In this document: positions 1-11,620 of the stretch, piece by piece
Layout: the number at the start of each line of letters is the position of its first letter
Position numbering within the stretch: the stretch's first letter is position 1
DNA from: Gerris lacustris
Taxonomy: Eukaryota > Arthropoda > Insecta > Hemiptera > Gerridae
Assembly: GCA_951217055.1 (NCBI GenBank)
Contig: OX578285.1
Coordinates: 49,602,024-49,666,023, forward strand
DNA: 64,000 nucleotides
Direction of reading: 5' to 3'
The notes under the pieces: model-generated
Seen by the model: only the letters and a program-made list of their open reading frames with translations
Database searches by the model: none
Told to the model about the DNA's origin: nothing
Translations under genes and position numbers: made by a program

Positions 1-110
1 CGGTTGATATATCCTACACAATCGTGTAAAACGGTTGATCTATTTTACATAATCATGTAAAATGGTTTATCTATTTTACACAATCGGGTAATACAGTTGA
101 TCTATAATCT
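1..110. repeat. 31-bp tandem repeat, cut by window edge
   Basis: Three full 31-bp units begin at 1, 32 and 63, followed by a partial unit from 94. Each starts with a form of CGGTTGATCTATTTTACA and ends with a form of AATCGTGTAAAA. The array probably continues to the left of the window. No coding content is visible. Confidence 0.8.
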
Positions 111-840
111 ATACTAAACAATCGAAATTATCATCTTAATTCAAAACCATGGATGATAACACTTTTAACCGTGACATTTGTAGCGAAAACAGAAGAGAAG
201 GTGGAAACTGCACTGCGCGCTTAAAAACTCAAGGAAAAGATACCTAGGTGAGCAATATATACTAAGAGATGAGGTGCTCAATTTAATAAATGCCAGTAAA
301 GGCTGGCACTGACTAGCCAATTATTTAAAAGCAGCTTATTCGTTTCGAAAAATTATAGTTTTGGGTCCTCAGCACTGGTAAAAAAGAAAAGAAGAAGAAC
401 AAAGAAAAAAAAGGATATGAGATGGATAAATGAATAGAAAAAAAGAACAAAAAGGGCATAAAATAAAATAAAATAAATAATTGAATAGGGAGGATGAATG
501 GATAAATAAAATAAAGAAAAAAAAAAACTATGTAGAAAGATATATAAATAGGATGAATATATAAATAAAATATGTAAAATAATGAACCTAAAACTTAAAT
601 TAAATTTCAAATACATAATTAAAATAAAAAAGGAAGGGAGATAGCTAAACAAATTAAATAATTAAAAATGTATGTTTGGGTATGCATGTATATAAATATA
701 ATAATGTATTGTTAAAATATAATAATTATCATTTATTTATTGTATCTCATTAATTATTTCATTGGTTTATTTGCTCAATTTTATTTTAGTCTACTTTATT
801 TTAGTATGTAAGCATAAGTAATGATGAAATAATATTAACT
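111..840. other. AT-rich stretch, no gene seen
   Basis: Very AT-rich. From about 375 to 660 the plus strand is dominated by A and G, with AAATAAA-like low complexity. The open frame on the other strand is a phenylalanine- and leucine-rich by-product of this bias. No repeat family was recognised. Confidence 0.5.
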
Positions 841-1400
841 TAATACTAGCTTTCACCCCGCGCGGAGCGCGGGGCTCATGCTAGGTATTAGTGGCTGTTT
901 CCTATAATCATGTAGGCCTAGCAATTAAATTAAATTCCTAAATAATTTTGTTTCCAAAGCCTTCTAGGAATAAAATCAGGACTATATTACACATGGTGAA
1001 AAAAATGTTTGTCCCATTGAATAGATGAAGTTAGATTTTTTTTCCCGACTTAAAATTCCAAATTTAAATTTGAAGTTCACGTTTACGCGAGCGTTTCTCG
1101 TGAACACTAGGACGGATAACGTTGTCCAACTAACTCGTCCTGGTCATTGGTAAAATGAACATGTCTACCGAATTTCATCAAAATCGGTTGTCATTTACTC
1201 AAGTTATCGTAGCACGTTTCATAATTCACGGACACACAGACCGACAGACAGCCAGACAGACACGAGACCAAAAATGTTCCCTGATGTCTGAAACGGATTT
1301 CTGTCTTGGAATTTTTAAAATCGGAGACATACAAGTTTTTCGTTCTCAAAAGTGAACACAATGCTTCCGTTACCTTCGGTAAGCTTGGAAGAAAAAAAGT
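841..1400. repeat. Dispersed repeat, family A fragment with GC hairpin at its edge
   Basis: Positions 880-1330 hold a diverged family A copy. The recognisable parts are the GTTTACGCGAGCGTT block, the CAAAATCGGTTGTCATTTAC block and the following CAGACCGACAGACAGCC run, which recur at 18095, 21511, 35905 and 59291. At 856-874 lies a perfect hairpin, CCCCGCGC-gga-GCGCGGGG, preceded by ACTAGC. An ACTAGCT..CCCG context also occurs at 25839 and 32835. Confidence 0.6.
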
Positions 1401-1555
1401 ATAATAAATAAGAAAATAAACGTAGACAAAACCAATTAGACTGGGAAGTCATTGAACAATCATCAACCATGATGGTGCATTCACTTAATTATACCAGCCT
1501 CTTCTCTCAATACGACAGTTGCACCATTCAATATTTAATAACTCTAGTTCTAGGA

Positions 1556-1950
1556 AAAAAGTCAAATATCTTTTAAAAAAATAAAATTTAGCCCTATTTA
1601 AGGTAGAACCGATGGAGGTACGACAAAAAGTCATAGGACTAAAGTTGAAGATCTTTTAAAATCAGTTACCACTAGCGCAATCAGCTTGTCGATACGACTT
1701 ACCGTTTAGCCACAATAAGCCTCAAAAAAACTTTAAAGTGCGTCCACCATCTTTAATTTTTTAAGGGGGGTAAAAATATATTTTTATAACTTTTCGGATT
1801 TTTCCAGTCGGTTTGAGCCAATTTCCGACCAAACGCAAAAAACCGCGAGCCTCTCGGTGGTCTAGAAGTACAAACATTTTGAATAGCGTGTCTGTGAGGT
1901 TTGGTTAAGGTGGGTCACATTAATTTTTTAAGGTTATGTTTTTCATTCAT
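1556..1950 (-). repeat. Dispersed repeat, family B (inverted copy)
   Basis: Reverse-complement relative of 15290-15655. The two share the blocks for CGACAAAAAGTCATAGGAC, the segment around GCCACAATAAGCCTC, CATCTTTAATTTTTTAAG and the segment around CAATTTCCGACCAAACGC. Divergence is clear and there is no open frame. The element class is unknown. Confidence 0.65.
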
Positions 1951-2764
1951 TTATTTTTTTTTTTTTATATAATTGTCAATAACTTTGGTTCTACTCAATA
2001 TTTCGTCGATGAAACCAAGCCTACAAATTGCGCAACATGTTTGCGCTCACCTCTGAAAAGAAATTAATAAACGAAAAAAGTTAAGTCCGGATTCGGTTTT
2101 CAGAATGTATAAAATGAAAAAGTATCCAAAAAATTTTCAATTCTGACCAATGTAAAGACAAAACTATAATTTTATATACATAGATTAGGGTGGTTATATG
2201 TATATAAAATTATTAGCCACCAATTGCAGCAGAGGGTCGTTTAGCCATGCTTTTTTTGTTTTATTATTATTAGTTCGTTTATTTTAATATTTATTTTGTT
2301 ATTCTGAAATGAATATGATTTTTTTTTTTTTTTTATTTATTTATTTTTTTTTAATGAGCCTTATGCAGCCATACAGCCACGAGATAAGCGCTCAAGAAGT
2401 TTACTTAATTAGTAAACATTACTGGCCATGGGAATGGAGGGATAGAATGGATTTTAGTTTAGATATTACCTTAGATATAAATACCAATATTATTATTACT
2501 GCATAATATATGCAATATGCATGTCTGTTTTTGTGTGTCTATTGTGTATATAAAATAATGTATTGTTAAAATATTATCATAATTATTTATTTATATCTTA
2601 TTATTTATCTCACTAGATTATTTGTTACACTTTCATTTTAACCACTTTTAATTTAGATACATTTTTAAAAGAGTTATTTACGTGTTTACTTCGAATGAAA
2701 GCAAATACTTTAACTGTTACAGCGGTTATTACTATTTTTTATTTATTTAGAATGTAAACGTACT
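1951..2764. other. AT-rich stretch, no gene seen
   Basis: AT-rich DNA with a T run near 2313-2332 and short AT repeats. I recognise no gene and no named repeat. Confidence 0.4.
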
Positions 2765-2960
2765 AATGATTATATGTATTATGTTATATCTGCCTAAAAC
2801 TCCGCCCCCCCCCCCCCTTGATTATACTTTTCTCCAACGACTACCAAATTTCATATCAGAAATGCACAAAAGCGCTGTTTTGAGAGGTAATATTTTCAAA
2901 ATTTTCCGAGGGAGGACCCCCGGCCCCGCAATATATCCCCCCCAATAATAAACTTCTGAC
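2765..2960. repeat. Dispersed repeat, family C with C run
   Basis: The block CAGAAATGCACAAAAGCGCT, followed by GAGAGGTAATATTTTCAAA and GGGAGGACCCCCGG, recurs at 3585-3695 on the same strand and, inverted, at 12855-12965. The copies here and at 12855 carry a long C/G homopolymer. Class unknown. Confidence 0.6.
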
Positions 2961-3159
2961 GACGCCAGGCGTCCCGGAGTAGTCAAGGTTTTGGACTTTA
3001 AATCCCGAACTTGTCTCCCGAAAACACTTTTCGGGACGCCAAAATGTCCCAGTTTTCAATAGAGACGGCGATAATAGATTAATTCGTTTAAACAAATCCT
3101 CATATTCTAATTTATTTTATAAAATAATATATAGATGCGTAGTTTTAGCAAAATATTTG

Positions 3160-3345
3160 TTAGTGCCAATCTGAATCAACCTCATTTATTCCAATAAAAA
3201 AAATTACGAGTGTTTGCTTTGATTCGATGGTCTTATCTATATAACTTATCTAAATTAATTTACTTAATTTAACTATATTTTTCTAAATATAAAATTAGGT
3301 CCGTTGTCATGGGCTTAATGGCTCGTAGATACATAAAACGAAAAT
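3160..3345 (-). repeat. Dispersed repeat, family D (inverted copy)
   Basis: Reverse-complement relative of 9345-9480 and 34180-34380. The common segments are the GAGCCATTAAGCCCATG block, AATTTTATATTTAGAAA, and the later AATAAATGAGGTTG-type end. Non-coding and diverged. Confidence 0.6.
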
Positions 3346-3499
3346 ATTAAAATCCCCCTTTTGCTTCCGAGCTTACCGAAGGTAACAAACTGTGATAAAT
3401 TTTCGTTCTCAAGAACGAAATTTTTTTTAGTTATTTTAGACAAAGGGAATGATTAGGTGCACAACTTTTATTGTGTTACAATAACTATACTTATTATAA

Positions 3500-3700
3500 G
3501 TTTGCATTATATTTTTTTTTTTTTTAAAATGTACTTGTGTTCATGTTCTGTTCATACTTGTTTTGCAACAAACTACACCAAATTTTACCTCAGAAATGCA
3601 TTTAAGCGCTGATTTGAGAGGTCATATTTTCAAATTTTTCCGGGGGAGGACCCCCCGCTATATGCACCCTACAATAATTAACTGCTAACGACACCTATGA
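3500..3700. repeat. Dispersed repeat, family C second copy
   Basis: Direct relative of 2765-2960: AGAAATGCATTTAAGCGCTG, GAGGTCATATTTTCAAAT and GGGGGAGGACCCCCC. It is followed by a G/C-rich stretch with G and C runs near 3730-3766, where I see nothing else. Confidence 0.6.
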
Positions 3701-3974
3701 ATTACGGTTAAGATATTGTACTTTAGTCGAGGGGGGGGGGGTGGAATCCTGAGGGCCCCCCCCCCCTTTCCTTAGAGCATTCCATACTCCCGAAACCCCT
3801 TGGAGGGTCAGATCGCCACCCCCTAGATGACACCCTTAATCCGCCACTGGTAATAAACAACCATTATTATCACTAAACAATCGTGAAGTCTTTGTTTTTA
3901 TTTATTCTAGATGTTGATAAATATGAATCGACAAAAGACTTAATTGATAACAAGGATTACCTGGCTCCAACTTA

Positions 3975-4153
3975 GGCAACTTTCACACCGAAGTAGCAAG
4001 TCGCAGGATGCATGCGTCCTGGCAGCAAGATGCGTCGTGCATCCTCGGTGTGTAAGCTCTCGTTCAGTAATACAGTCCGATGTTTAAGTGGATTGTATCT
4101 TGCCACCAGGACGTATGCATCCTACGACTTGCTACTTCGGTGTAAAAGCCGCC
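3975..4153. mobile_element. 179-bp MITE, PIF/Harbinger-like
   Basis: A foldback element. The left arm begins GGCAACTTTCACACCGAAGT and the right arm is its near reverse complement, with about 60 bp of pairing across the GATGCATGCGTCCTGG region. It is flanked by TTA at 3972-3974 and 4154-4156. A TTA duplication and a G-starting TIR are typical of PIF/Harbinger MITEs, but no transposase is present, so the class is inferred. Confidence 0.75.
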
Positions 4154-4580
4154 TTAAATTAACAGTTATTTGAACAAATTCTCATTCATAATGTACAATT
4201 GTCATCCAAATATTCTACAGACATTAGGTTGGTAGGCATATTACGTAAGTTTGGTCGCATTGAAACGGCATTAGATGTTCTTATATAAATAAATTCGAGT
4301 AAATCAATACCGGTGAAGTGATTGTACACGTGCTCGAAATCAGTACGTGGGGTAAGTCAAGTAGTCAGCGTAATCTAAGCACGAGTTTGGTTGTAAAGTT
4401 ATAGCAAAAGTTCAAACAAAGTTAGAAATAGGGATTTATTTTTTTTTAACCGAGTAAATATCTAATATAATCAACTGAACAAAACCAACAACATTAGAAG
4501 GTAACTTCTGCACGTAATCATCAAAGTTTGCGGAAACAAAAAATATTTCTCAGACATGTTAGTTCTATTTAGATGAAATA

Positions 4581-4939
4581 TAATAGTACATTACGCGTCT
4601 AGTGCGGAAAGTAGCATTTTGCATGCGAGTGTGGAGTTTGCACCCGAGCGATAGAGAGGGTAGTAAAACCACACGAGCAAAGCAAAATGCAGTTTTCGCA
4701 CTAGTTGCGTACTGTACTTTATCTAGGACTGTTGGATTTTTATCATAAATACAGAAAATAACAGTTACTTTAATTAAACAAACAGCTAATTAGTTATTTG
4801 AAATGTAAACAAACACCCTAATCGTGCGATAAGGTGAAGAATTATGAAACGCGCATGCGCAATGAATACAACTACGAAAAGAATTACTTTCTACGCATCC
4901 AAACACAGAAGTTTATATTTCGTATCAATAGTAGATAAA
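4581..4939 (-). mobile_element. Deletion derivative of the 37006/40762 element
   Basis: Shares both ends with the copies at 37006-40313 and 40762-41348. One end is a subterminal hairpin region at 4581-4735 (ATTACGCGTCTAGTGCGG, then TTTTGCATGCGAGTGTGG). The other ends in a form of ATCGTAGATAAA at 4927-4939. The coding segment seen in the other copies has been lost, leaving 359 bp. The GCGCATGCGC palindrome upstream of the lost start codon is kept near 4851. Confidence 0.65.
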
Positions 4940-5070
4940 GATATTTTCAGCCAAATATTTAATACTGAAAGGTTGTATTTATTTTTTTTTATTTTTGAGA
5001 GTAAATTATAAAGGCTTTTCTGATCAAATAGATGCATTTATTTATAAACATTAGTTTACTTATTTCTGCT

Positions 5071-5098
<28 letters not shown>
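5071..5098. repeat. Poly(A) run of about 28
   Basis: Uninterrupted A run. No retroposed body was recognised directly to its left, so it may be a plain mononucleotide repeat. Confidence 0.8.
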
Positions 5099-5101
<3 letters not shown>

Positions 5102-5377
5102 CAAAATTGATTTGATCGGGCGTAGCCCTCGCATGCGCAAAAAGTCGGGTATCGAGTCGAACGAGCAACTTTTATTTAAGTTACTGTCGGACATGGAAAA
5201 CGTTTTAGAGAAACACTTAGGCAAAAAGTTGGCAACTCAGGAGAACTCGAGTTCGATTTTATTTTGTTTATTACATGAAATAAATTATTCTACATTTAAT
5301 TGCCACCTCTATACAACTTTGAAAAAAAAAATCATCACAATTGTTATAATTTTTTTTTTCTTTTTAAATAACTATTA

Positions 5378-5528
5378 AGGCCCTCTTACACGATAAAACA
5401 TTTTGCGCAAACCTGATGTCGGGCAAATTTAGGCCACACATGTCAAACATCATGTTTGCGCAAACATCAAACATTCCCATACACGGTCAAAATGTTTGCG
5501 CAAACATTTTGACAGTGTATGGGGGCCT
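5378..5528. mobile_element. 151-bp hairpin MITE, TTA flanks
   Basis: The left end AGGCCCTCTTACACG matches the inverted right end CAGTGTATGGGGGCCT. Inside, GTTTGCGCAAAC palindromes recur three times. It is flanked by TTA at 5375-5377 and 5529-5531, which suggests PIF/Harbinger mobilisation. The end resembles that of the minisatellite at 23738. Confidence 0.75.
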
Positions 5529-5929
5529 TTAGTAAGTAATTCCTAAATATACTATTGATTAATTTCAAATAAAAAATGTAAATTTAAAATCCAGTATAAA
5601 AGGAGGACGTTAAGACAATCAATTTGACTCACACACTTATCTTTTAATTTCGTTGAAAGCGACTCTTTTACAAGAGTAATTAAGCATTTACCACCTTAAT
5701 AAAAAAAACATTTCATTAATTCGATTTATAACATTAGATAATATCTAGTATTATATGTCCCTTTTTTAGGGATGCTCCCTTATTTTAGAAATTTCTATGA
5801 CCATGAAATCTCTGTCACAGAAGTTTTGCTTGTAGAAAACTTAGTTGGTTTCTTGCTTGACATGGCGCATGGCGTAGCCAACAGATACTTTGCAAGGGGA
5901 TATATTGCAAGTGAAACTTCTTCAGGCGT

Positions 5930-6124
5930 GGTAGAGTAAATTGGCTTGGATAAAACAAAAATGCATGTAAGGAAGTTTGTGATTCGAGACTCGTCCGAGT
6001 GAAAGATTTTTTACAGGTAAATCAACTGCAGACTTAAGCCGGCAGTTGTCATCTTTCATTTGATTCTCGATCCACCGACCTCTGATGCAGCAGGCAGTAG
6101 TGCTACCCATTGCACCACTGTGGT
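5930..6124 (-). mobile_element. tRNA-derived SINE, copy 1, in a duplicated block
   Basis: Read on the minus strand, the head TGGTGCAATGGGTAGCAC (about 6099-6117) fits a pol III A box, and GGATCGAGAATC (6062-6073) fits a B box about 30 bases later, as in tRNA-derived SINEs. The tail runs to AATTTACTCTACCACG. A second copy is at 24757-24915. Similarity between the loci continues beyond the SINE, to about 5905-6318 and 24740-25071, so either an older repeat hosts the SINE or the block was duplicated. No clear target duplication. Confidence 0.7.
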
Positions 6125-6318
6125 AGATGATTTTTCAATACACAGAATTGGTAATAAGCGTAATTATTATATTATTATAATGTACATAATCATTATAATA
6201 ATATAATACTGTATTTTTCTTCATTATTCGGTGAAATGTAATGAAAATATTTTATTAAATTCCACATAACCATTTCTTAATCCTGAAATAATAAAATCGT
6301 CAACAAATGCAAAGAGAG

Positions 6319-7000
6319 CAATGCATAAAATCAATTGTTTCTAGAACTTAAGTTTCACTTCTAATGCGTGAGAGTTTCATACATATTTATGTTATTTCCT
6401 TTCGATTTTTCAATGGATAGAATCACATTCCATTTCTGTACGACCCGTTTCAAAAGGGTTATGGTCAGTTCTCTTTAAATTAGACTGATTTTGACACAGA
6501 GCCATAAACATTACGACAAAAGTTGTATTTCTTAGCTCTTCACCACATCGGTCGGTTAAACTAATACACAGTCAACTTCCTCAAATAATATATTTGACCA
6601 CAGGAGCATATTTCTGTGTTAAGAGTAGCTTATAAAATTAAATGTGAATGCAAATATTTGCGAATCATTCTGCACACCAAGCTTCGTCCCATCGACCCAT
6701 GACTAACGGGTAAAGATTTTCTGTCTAAATTTTATTACGAGTACTTGAAAAATAGTTAATGCCTACTCTATGTACCTCACTTTAATAGATATATGAAAAT
6801 TAACTAATAAAATGTACTACAAAAATAAACTATGATTCACAGTTAATCCAAAACCATGATTGCGGCACATTCAAATCCTTTCAAGTGTCTTAGTATTATT
6901 GCTTCTTGCCAGATCCATGAAAGTACCCCATTCGGATTTCTGGCATTTCTAAAGTGTTCATTGTTCATAATTTAGGTGGTTGGTGAAAGTTCAAGTATAA
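6319..7000. other. No feature recognised
   Basis: AT-rich sequence without a long open frame, TIR pair or match to other repeats in the window that I could see. Confidence 0.4.
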
Positions 7001-7554
7001 TGAGAGGGTGTGTTAGCGAGATGTTGTCAAATAAAACACTGTGAGCAAGTTTATGCTAACGTATAGCTAAATTTATTAGCATCATCAGAGCAAGAAACAA
7101 AGTTTAGAATAAAAATAACATAAAAAGGTCGAGGTTAACGCTCTATGTCATAAAGGAATGAATGGAGGTGTGGTTGAAAATTGAAAATCCAGAAAATAGG
7201 AATGGGTGAGGTATGGCAAGAGGCGACTTAGCGGAACAAGATTTATTTGTTAGTGTAGTAGTTAATTTACTTGTTAACTACTACACTAACTATAGTTAGT
7301 ATTTTAAGTAAATCTAGTTCCGCTAATCCGCTATATCTGACATACCTCACCCTTTCCTATTTTCAGGATTTTCAATTTACAACCACACCTCCATTCATTC
7401 CTTTATAACATGTCGTAGCGTCAACCTCGACCTTTTTATGTTATTTTTATTCTAAACTTTGTTTCTTGCTCTGATGATGCAAATAAATTTAGCGAAACGT
7501 TAGCATAAACTCACTGTGTTTTATTTGACAGCATCTCGCTAATATACCCTCTCA
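7001..7554. mobile_element. 550-bp palindromic (foldback) element
   Basis: The left end TGAGAGGGTGTGTTAGCGAG pairs with the right end CTCGCTAATATACCCTCTCA, and arms of roughly 230 bp stay complementary through the GGTCGAGGTTAACG and CACACCTCCATTCATTCC blocks. The centre (about 7238-7290) has its own small palindrome built on AGTGTAGTAGTTAA. Each arm carries the motif CTGATGATGC..GCGAAACG (7471-7500, and inverted and partly mutated at 7059-7088). No coding capacity. Confidence 0.85.
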
Positions 7555-7725
7555 CTAAATGGTATAATATTTCAAATGTCATAGGCAATACCAGATGATA
7601 CAAGGCAGGTACATATGCTAAAGTTCTAACACAACTCAGATATATCACAACAAGTCCAACTAGTTTGCCCATTCATGGTTCTTGTGTTACTAGAAGGAGG
7701 ACGATATGTTAGATAAAGTTATGAC

Positions 7726-8605
7726 GATATGACTTAGCTCCAAAACTCAATTTGAGAACACTAAATACGTAATAGCTGTTGCCGACGACAAAGCAGTCCT
7801 TTCCGTAAATCCTGATCCCAACCAGGCCTCCGATTTTCTTCAAGAACACCTTCACTCTATTGAGAACTGGTCCAAAAAATGGCGTATCAAGTTTAACAGA
7901 GACAAAAGTGTACATGTCACGTTTACTCTGCGAAGAGCTACTTGCACTCCAGTATATTTATATAATCATTCACTTCCAGTTTCGAATCAAGTGGGGTACT
8001 TCACCTAGACCGAAGACTCACCTGGAACTTACATACAAGACTAAAACGAACGGACAGGAAAAAGACGATACAAGACTTTACTCAGACTTTTGGACAACAA
8101 ATTTATCACTACCTAACAAACTGAACATCTATAATCGTATTATAAAACCTATTTGGACTTACGGACTCGAACTGTGGGGATCAACTAAGCCATCAAATTC
8201 TTATAAGATCCAATCCCTGCAATCCTACGAAAAATATGTAATGCTCCCTCCTACGTGGCCAACCGTAATAATACATAACGACCTAAATGTTCCCTATGTC
8301 CATATCCTCATCTCGTTAGAAGTCCTTCCACACCAAGCTCGTCCACCATCCTAATCCTCTTGTCCAAAACCTATCCTTTCTTCATATTCCTGGCAATCCG
8401 AGGCGACGCGACGCCTAAAGAGAAAATGGCCCCGTGACCATCTAAAAGACTAACATTATCGTAATCCAAATTATTGGAGTACCACCACTGGGTGGAATCT
8501 GCTAATCTGTGATGTAACTGTGCTGTATTTACCTTATACAAACAAGCTGCTTGTTATAATTAATTTTTATAGTTGTAGCTAAATAATAAACGAAAAAAAA
8601 GCTTT
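7726..8605 (+). pseudogene. Jockey-like LINE, 3' end of reverse transcriptase, broken
   Basis: Non-LTR retrotransposons of this type encode an endonuclease/reverse transcriptase that copies element RNA into the genome. Translation around 7770-7900 reads through an ADD (YADD-like) catalytic motif, then WSKKWRIKFNRDKSVHVTFT, the conserved segment just after the RT active site in Jockey-type elements. Further on, LPNKLNIYNRIIKPIWTYGL and WGSTKPSN (8110-8200) are the usual C-terminal thumb region. The fragments lie in more than one frame and are separated by stops, so this is a dead, 5'-truncated copy. About 200 bp of 3' UTR ends in AATAAACGAAAAAAAA near 8600, as expected for target-primed insertion. 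Only the last third of the RT is left. The Jockey assignment rests on motif resemblance. Confidence 0.85.
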
Positions 8606-9344
8606 AGTGAAACGTTTAAAAATAACGTTCAAAACACACTTTAACTAGTGTTACGCGAAGAATTCAATAACTAACCAAACTCAAAAATAAACAATAAGTT
8701 AAGAGAAGTTTGAAAACATAAAAGCGTGTAGAATTGAGAATGGCCATGCAACAAGAAATTACAGAAAAATGGGAATAATAACTCTTACATCATTTATCCG
8801 AGCATTATTACGTCATAAAAAAAAACCTGGAAAATTGAAATGTTTGAATTACCTTTTCCCTTGGTAATTAATTAAAATGTGAAACCTTGAAAAAAAAACT
8901 TGATAAAAATTTCGTTTCTCTTTTTTAATTACATAACCAAAAATAGACTTAATATTTTTTTTAAGAAAGCTTTTTGTTATAACAGTATATTATAATGTTT
9001 AATTAAGGAAACAATGCATTGTATAATGTTTTAATGAGGGTTCACTGTATTTTTTTCTACACTTTATAGGTCCGCATGGATGTTGGTCACATTAAGTAGA
9101 TGTGTGAAGTGACCGAGTCATCTATCTTGCTGTGACCTAATAACGTCAACGGGGACCATACGAATACGTACCCCTCTGAAAACCACTATTTCTATAAATA
9201 TAACCTTGCACTTGAAATCTTATATACACATAATTACACAGTTATTTTGACCCTAAGGAGATTATTTTCGAAATTTCTACCCCGCAATAAACCGTACAAA
9301 ATCCCTATCATCCTCTATCCTTACCTCTCATACTAAATTATTAA
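8606..9344. other. AT-rich, no gene seen
   Basis: Poly-A and poly-T patches and no long frame. A moderately GC-rich part (9060-9200) shows no recognised family. Confidence 0.4.
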
Positions 9345-9480
9345 TACACGAGCCGTTAAGCCCATGGAAACGGCCTTAATTTTATATTTAGAAAAAAAGT
9401 AAAACTAAGTAAGTAATTTAGATATCTATTGAGATAAAATATTATATCTATTTAAATACCAACAAATCAAAACAAACATT
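9345..9480 (+). repeat. Dispersed repeat, family D copy
   Basis: Shares GAGCCGTTAAGCCCATGG, TTAATTTTATATTTAGAAAA, TTTAGATATCTATT and ACCAACAAATC blocks with 34180-34310 and the inverse of 3160-3345. Non-coding. Confidence 0.6.
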
Positions 9481-10153
9481 TTTAATTGATAGTCAGTCTA
9501 ATTTAATAATAAATGATTTAATAATAAGGAAATATGAATGAGGTATAGGAACAGTATTTATTTATAGGAAATTTTAATGTTGTTTGTTTCTTAAAGTTTA
9601 TTGCTTTTATTTTTAATTTGTAGGCATGCTTCGTTAGAAAAATATTTTACTAACTAATATTTTGCTAGCAAAATAAAAAGGATTGGAAGTAGGAAAAATA
9701 AGATAAATAAGGATTATAGAATGTTTTGTTAAGTTAATTATGTTTTGTTGTTAAGTGTTGTTGTTTCATTATTATAATATTTACCTTTCGGTTAATAATC
9801 TTAGGTATATTGTCTTGTTCAAATATTATTAGTACTCTTGTCAGATATATTTAAATAATTTATTTTTATTTTTGATGTATGCATGTGTGTGCGTAGGTTG
9901 TTAAGTATTTATATATATTTATATGTACCTGATTTGTGTATATGCATGTATAAATTTATTTAGGTTTGTATTTGTTAGTTTTTTAGAAATTGTCAATTAA
10001 ATGGATTTAATTACTTCTTTATTAAGTTAACAGAAATAGAAACTTGTAACTGCATGACGCTACTCACTCCCGCACGGCCTAATAGCCACAGGGTAGTATG
10101 ATTTAATGTAAAAATGAAAATTAACAACTGTATCTTATTTTAAATATATCATT
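9481..10153. other. AT-rich, no gene seen
   Basis: Strongly AT-rich. Nothing supported. Confidence 0.4.
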
Positions 10154-10183
10154 TATTCATTCATTCATTCATTCATTCATTCA
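10154..10183. repeat. (ATTC)n microsatellite
   Basis: About seven perfect tetranucleotide units directly left of the foldback element at 10184. Confidence 0.9.
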
Positions 10184-10590
10184 GTCTAAAGGAAAAATGA
10201 AAAGCTCACTTTTGCAATATTGCGACCCTTCTTTGGGTCATCTTCAAGCTGATGACTATTTCATTACTATTCCATCCTGTTCTTGCTAAACAATTATTTT
10301 ATTCTAACCTAGATGTGACCAACTGTCTCAAGACATGCTTGTTTTGGATAGATATGCCTTGAGAGAGTTGCATTGGCTTAAGTTACCTGGATTTTAGTAT
10401 ATTTTTTTAAAAAATGAAGCTTTATTAACTAAAAGTGACAGTCCTAGGTTAGAATAAAAGAATTTGTTATAGCAAGAACAGGAATAGTATCTTCTACTAC
10501 TAGTCAGCTTGAAGATGACCCAAAGAGGGGTCGAAATATTGCAAAAGTGAGCTTTTAATTTTTTCCCATAGACCCTACTATCAATAAGAA
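10184..10590. mobile_element. Foldback element with hairpin-GAAA motif
   Basis: Inverted arms at about 10184-10310 and 10440-10585 share GCTCACTTTTGCAATATTG, the hairpin motif and CCTAGGTTAGAATAAAA-type inner ends. The right arm carries TTGAAGATGACCC..GGGTCGAAAT (10508-10537), and the left arm its inverse with GAAA changed to GCAA (10220-10248). About 130 bp between the arms is unpaired. No coding capacity. Confidence 0.75.
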
Positions 10591-10619
10591 TTACATACAA
10601 GGAAACAAACTCTACTAAA

Positions 10620-11620
10620 AAAAAAATTATTTTTATTGGAATAAATGTGGTTGCCTTATCTTAGCAATAAAAAATCATTTCGAGGTGAATCGTTACCGCT
10701 GAAGGAACACTACTCGATCATATAAATAAACAGGTCAAGTGTGTGCTAGTCAGCACACACACGTAGGCAACACACATTATTGTTTTAGTAGTACCCATTG
10801 ATGGTGCTTTTTAAAATGCTAATAAGCCTACTTTCAACTATCCTATGAGTCTGATATTCTCAAAACACAGAAACAAACTTCTGATAAAGTATTTTTTTAC
10901 TATGTTTTTATTAGCTTGCTTTCTTGTTTGTTTGTTTGTTTGTTTGTCCAGTACAAATCTTGCAATCGATTTTTAACTAACTTCCCGAATAGCTAGGCAA
11001 CACGATGACAATGCATTATTTTAATACTTTCAGCCATCTTTCCGCAGAATTTAATTCGTTTTCAGCAAATTTTGCTGTATGGAAAGTTAGTTTGGGAAAA
11101 ATCCGCAAGTTATTTTATTTGTTTTGACATGTCCCATATTTACGATCTTCATTTTGACGGGTTTCAAATTTGTGATTTTTTATTAAGAGATAAACATTGA
11201 ATGACAGCGAAACAGGAAAAGTAAATAAAGAAATAAATTAATTGAAGTGTGACAATCAGGTTTTTTTTTTAAATTTCTGTCCTAGGTATCGGTTTAATTT
11301 TTCTACACCTGTACTTCTTTACTTGGATTCATTTTTCTTCTCTTACCGTTCCCTAGAAGGGGCATATCGATGGCACGGTTTAGATTCGGTGTTGGCGAGA
11401 TCCGTTGTACAAAGATTTGTCCTTTTATAGGTTTCAGAACAGCTCTCTAGATGGTTATCATTTATGTGAAGTAAATATATTCGGACCTTTATTTTTCACT
11501 AACATTATAGATAACAATATCAATTATATTATCACCATTACATATGATTCAACAGAAAATTTAAAAACGTAGTATATAAAAAGTTCTTTTTTTCTTGTAA
11601 TTATTGCCACTGAACCGGCC
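10620..11620. repeat. Dispersed repeats: family D tail joined to family F
   Basis: 10620-10735 matches the 34310-34430 part of family D. 10735-10915 matches 55295-55465 (AACAGGTCAAGTGTRTGCTA, then GCTTTTTAAAATGCTA-type text and GTCTGATATTCTC). 10913-11010 and about 11550-11600 match 53634-53960 (GCTTGCTTTCTTGTTTGTTT, CAATCGATTTTTAACTAACT). Together they imply a larger element split into pieces in the window. No ORF of note. Confidence 0.55.

Noticed and set aside
353..652. 99-codon minus-strand frame rich in F, L, I, S and Y
   Set aside because: Product of a purine-rich low-complexity stretch. No signal or domain.
7471..7500. A complete functional hammerhead ribozyme
   Set aside because: Only the core-like words CTGATGA and GAAAC with a stem between them are visible. 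There is an extra base before the stem, and no stem III or NUH cleavage site could be found upstream. Reported only as a motif.
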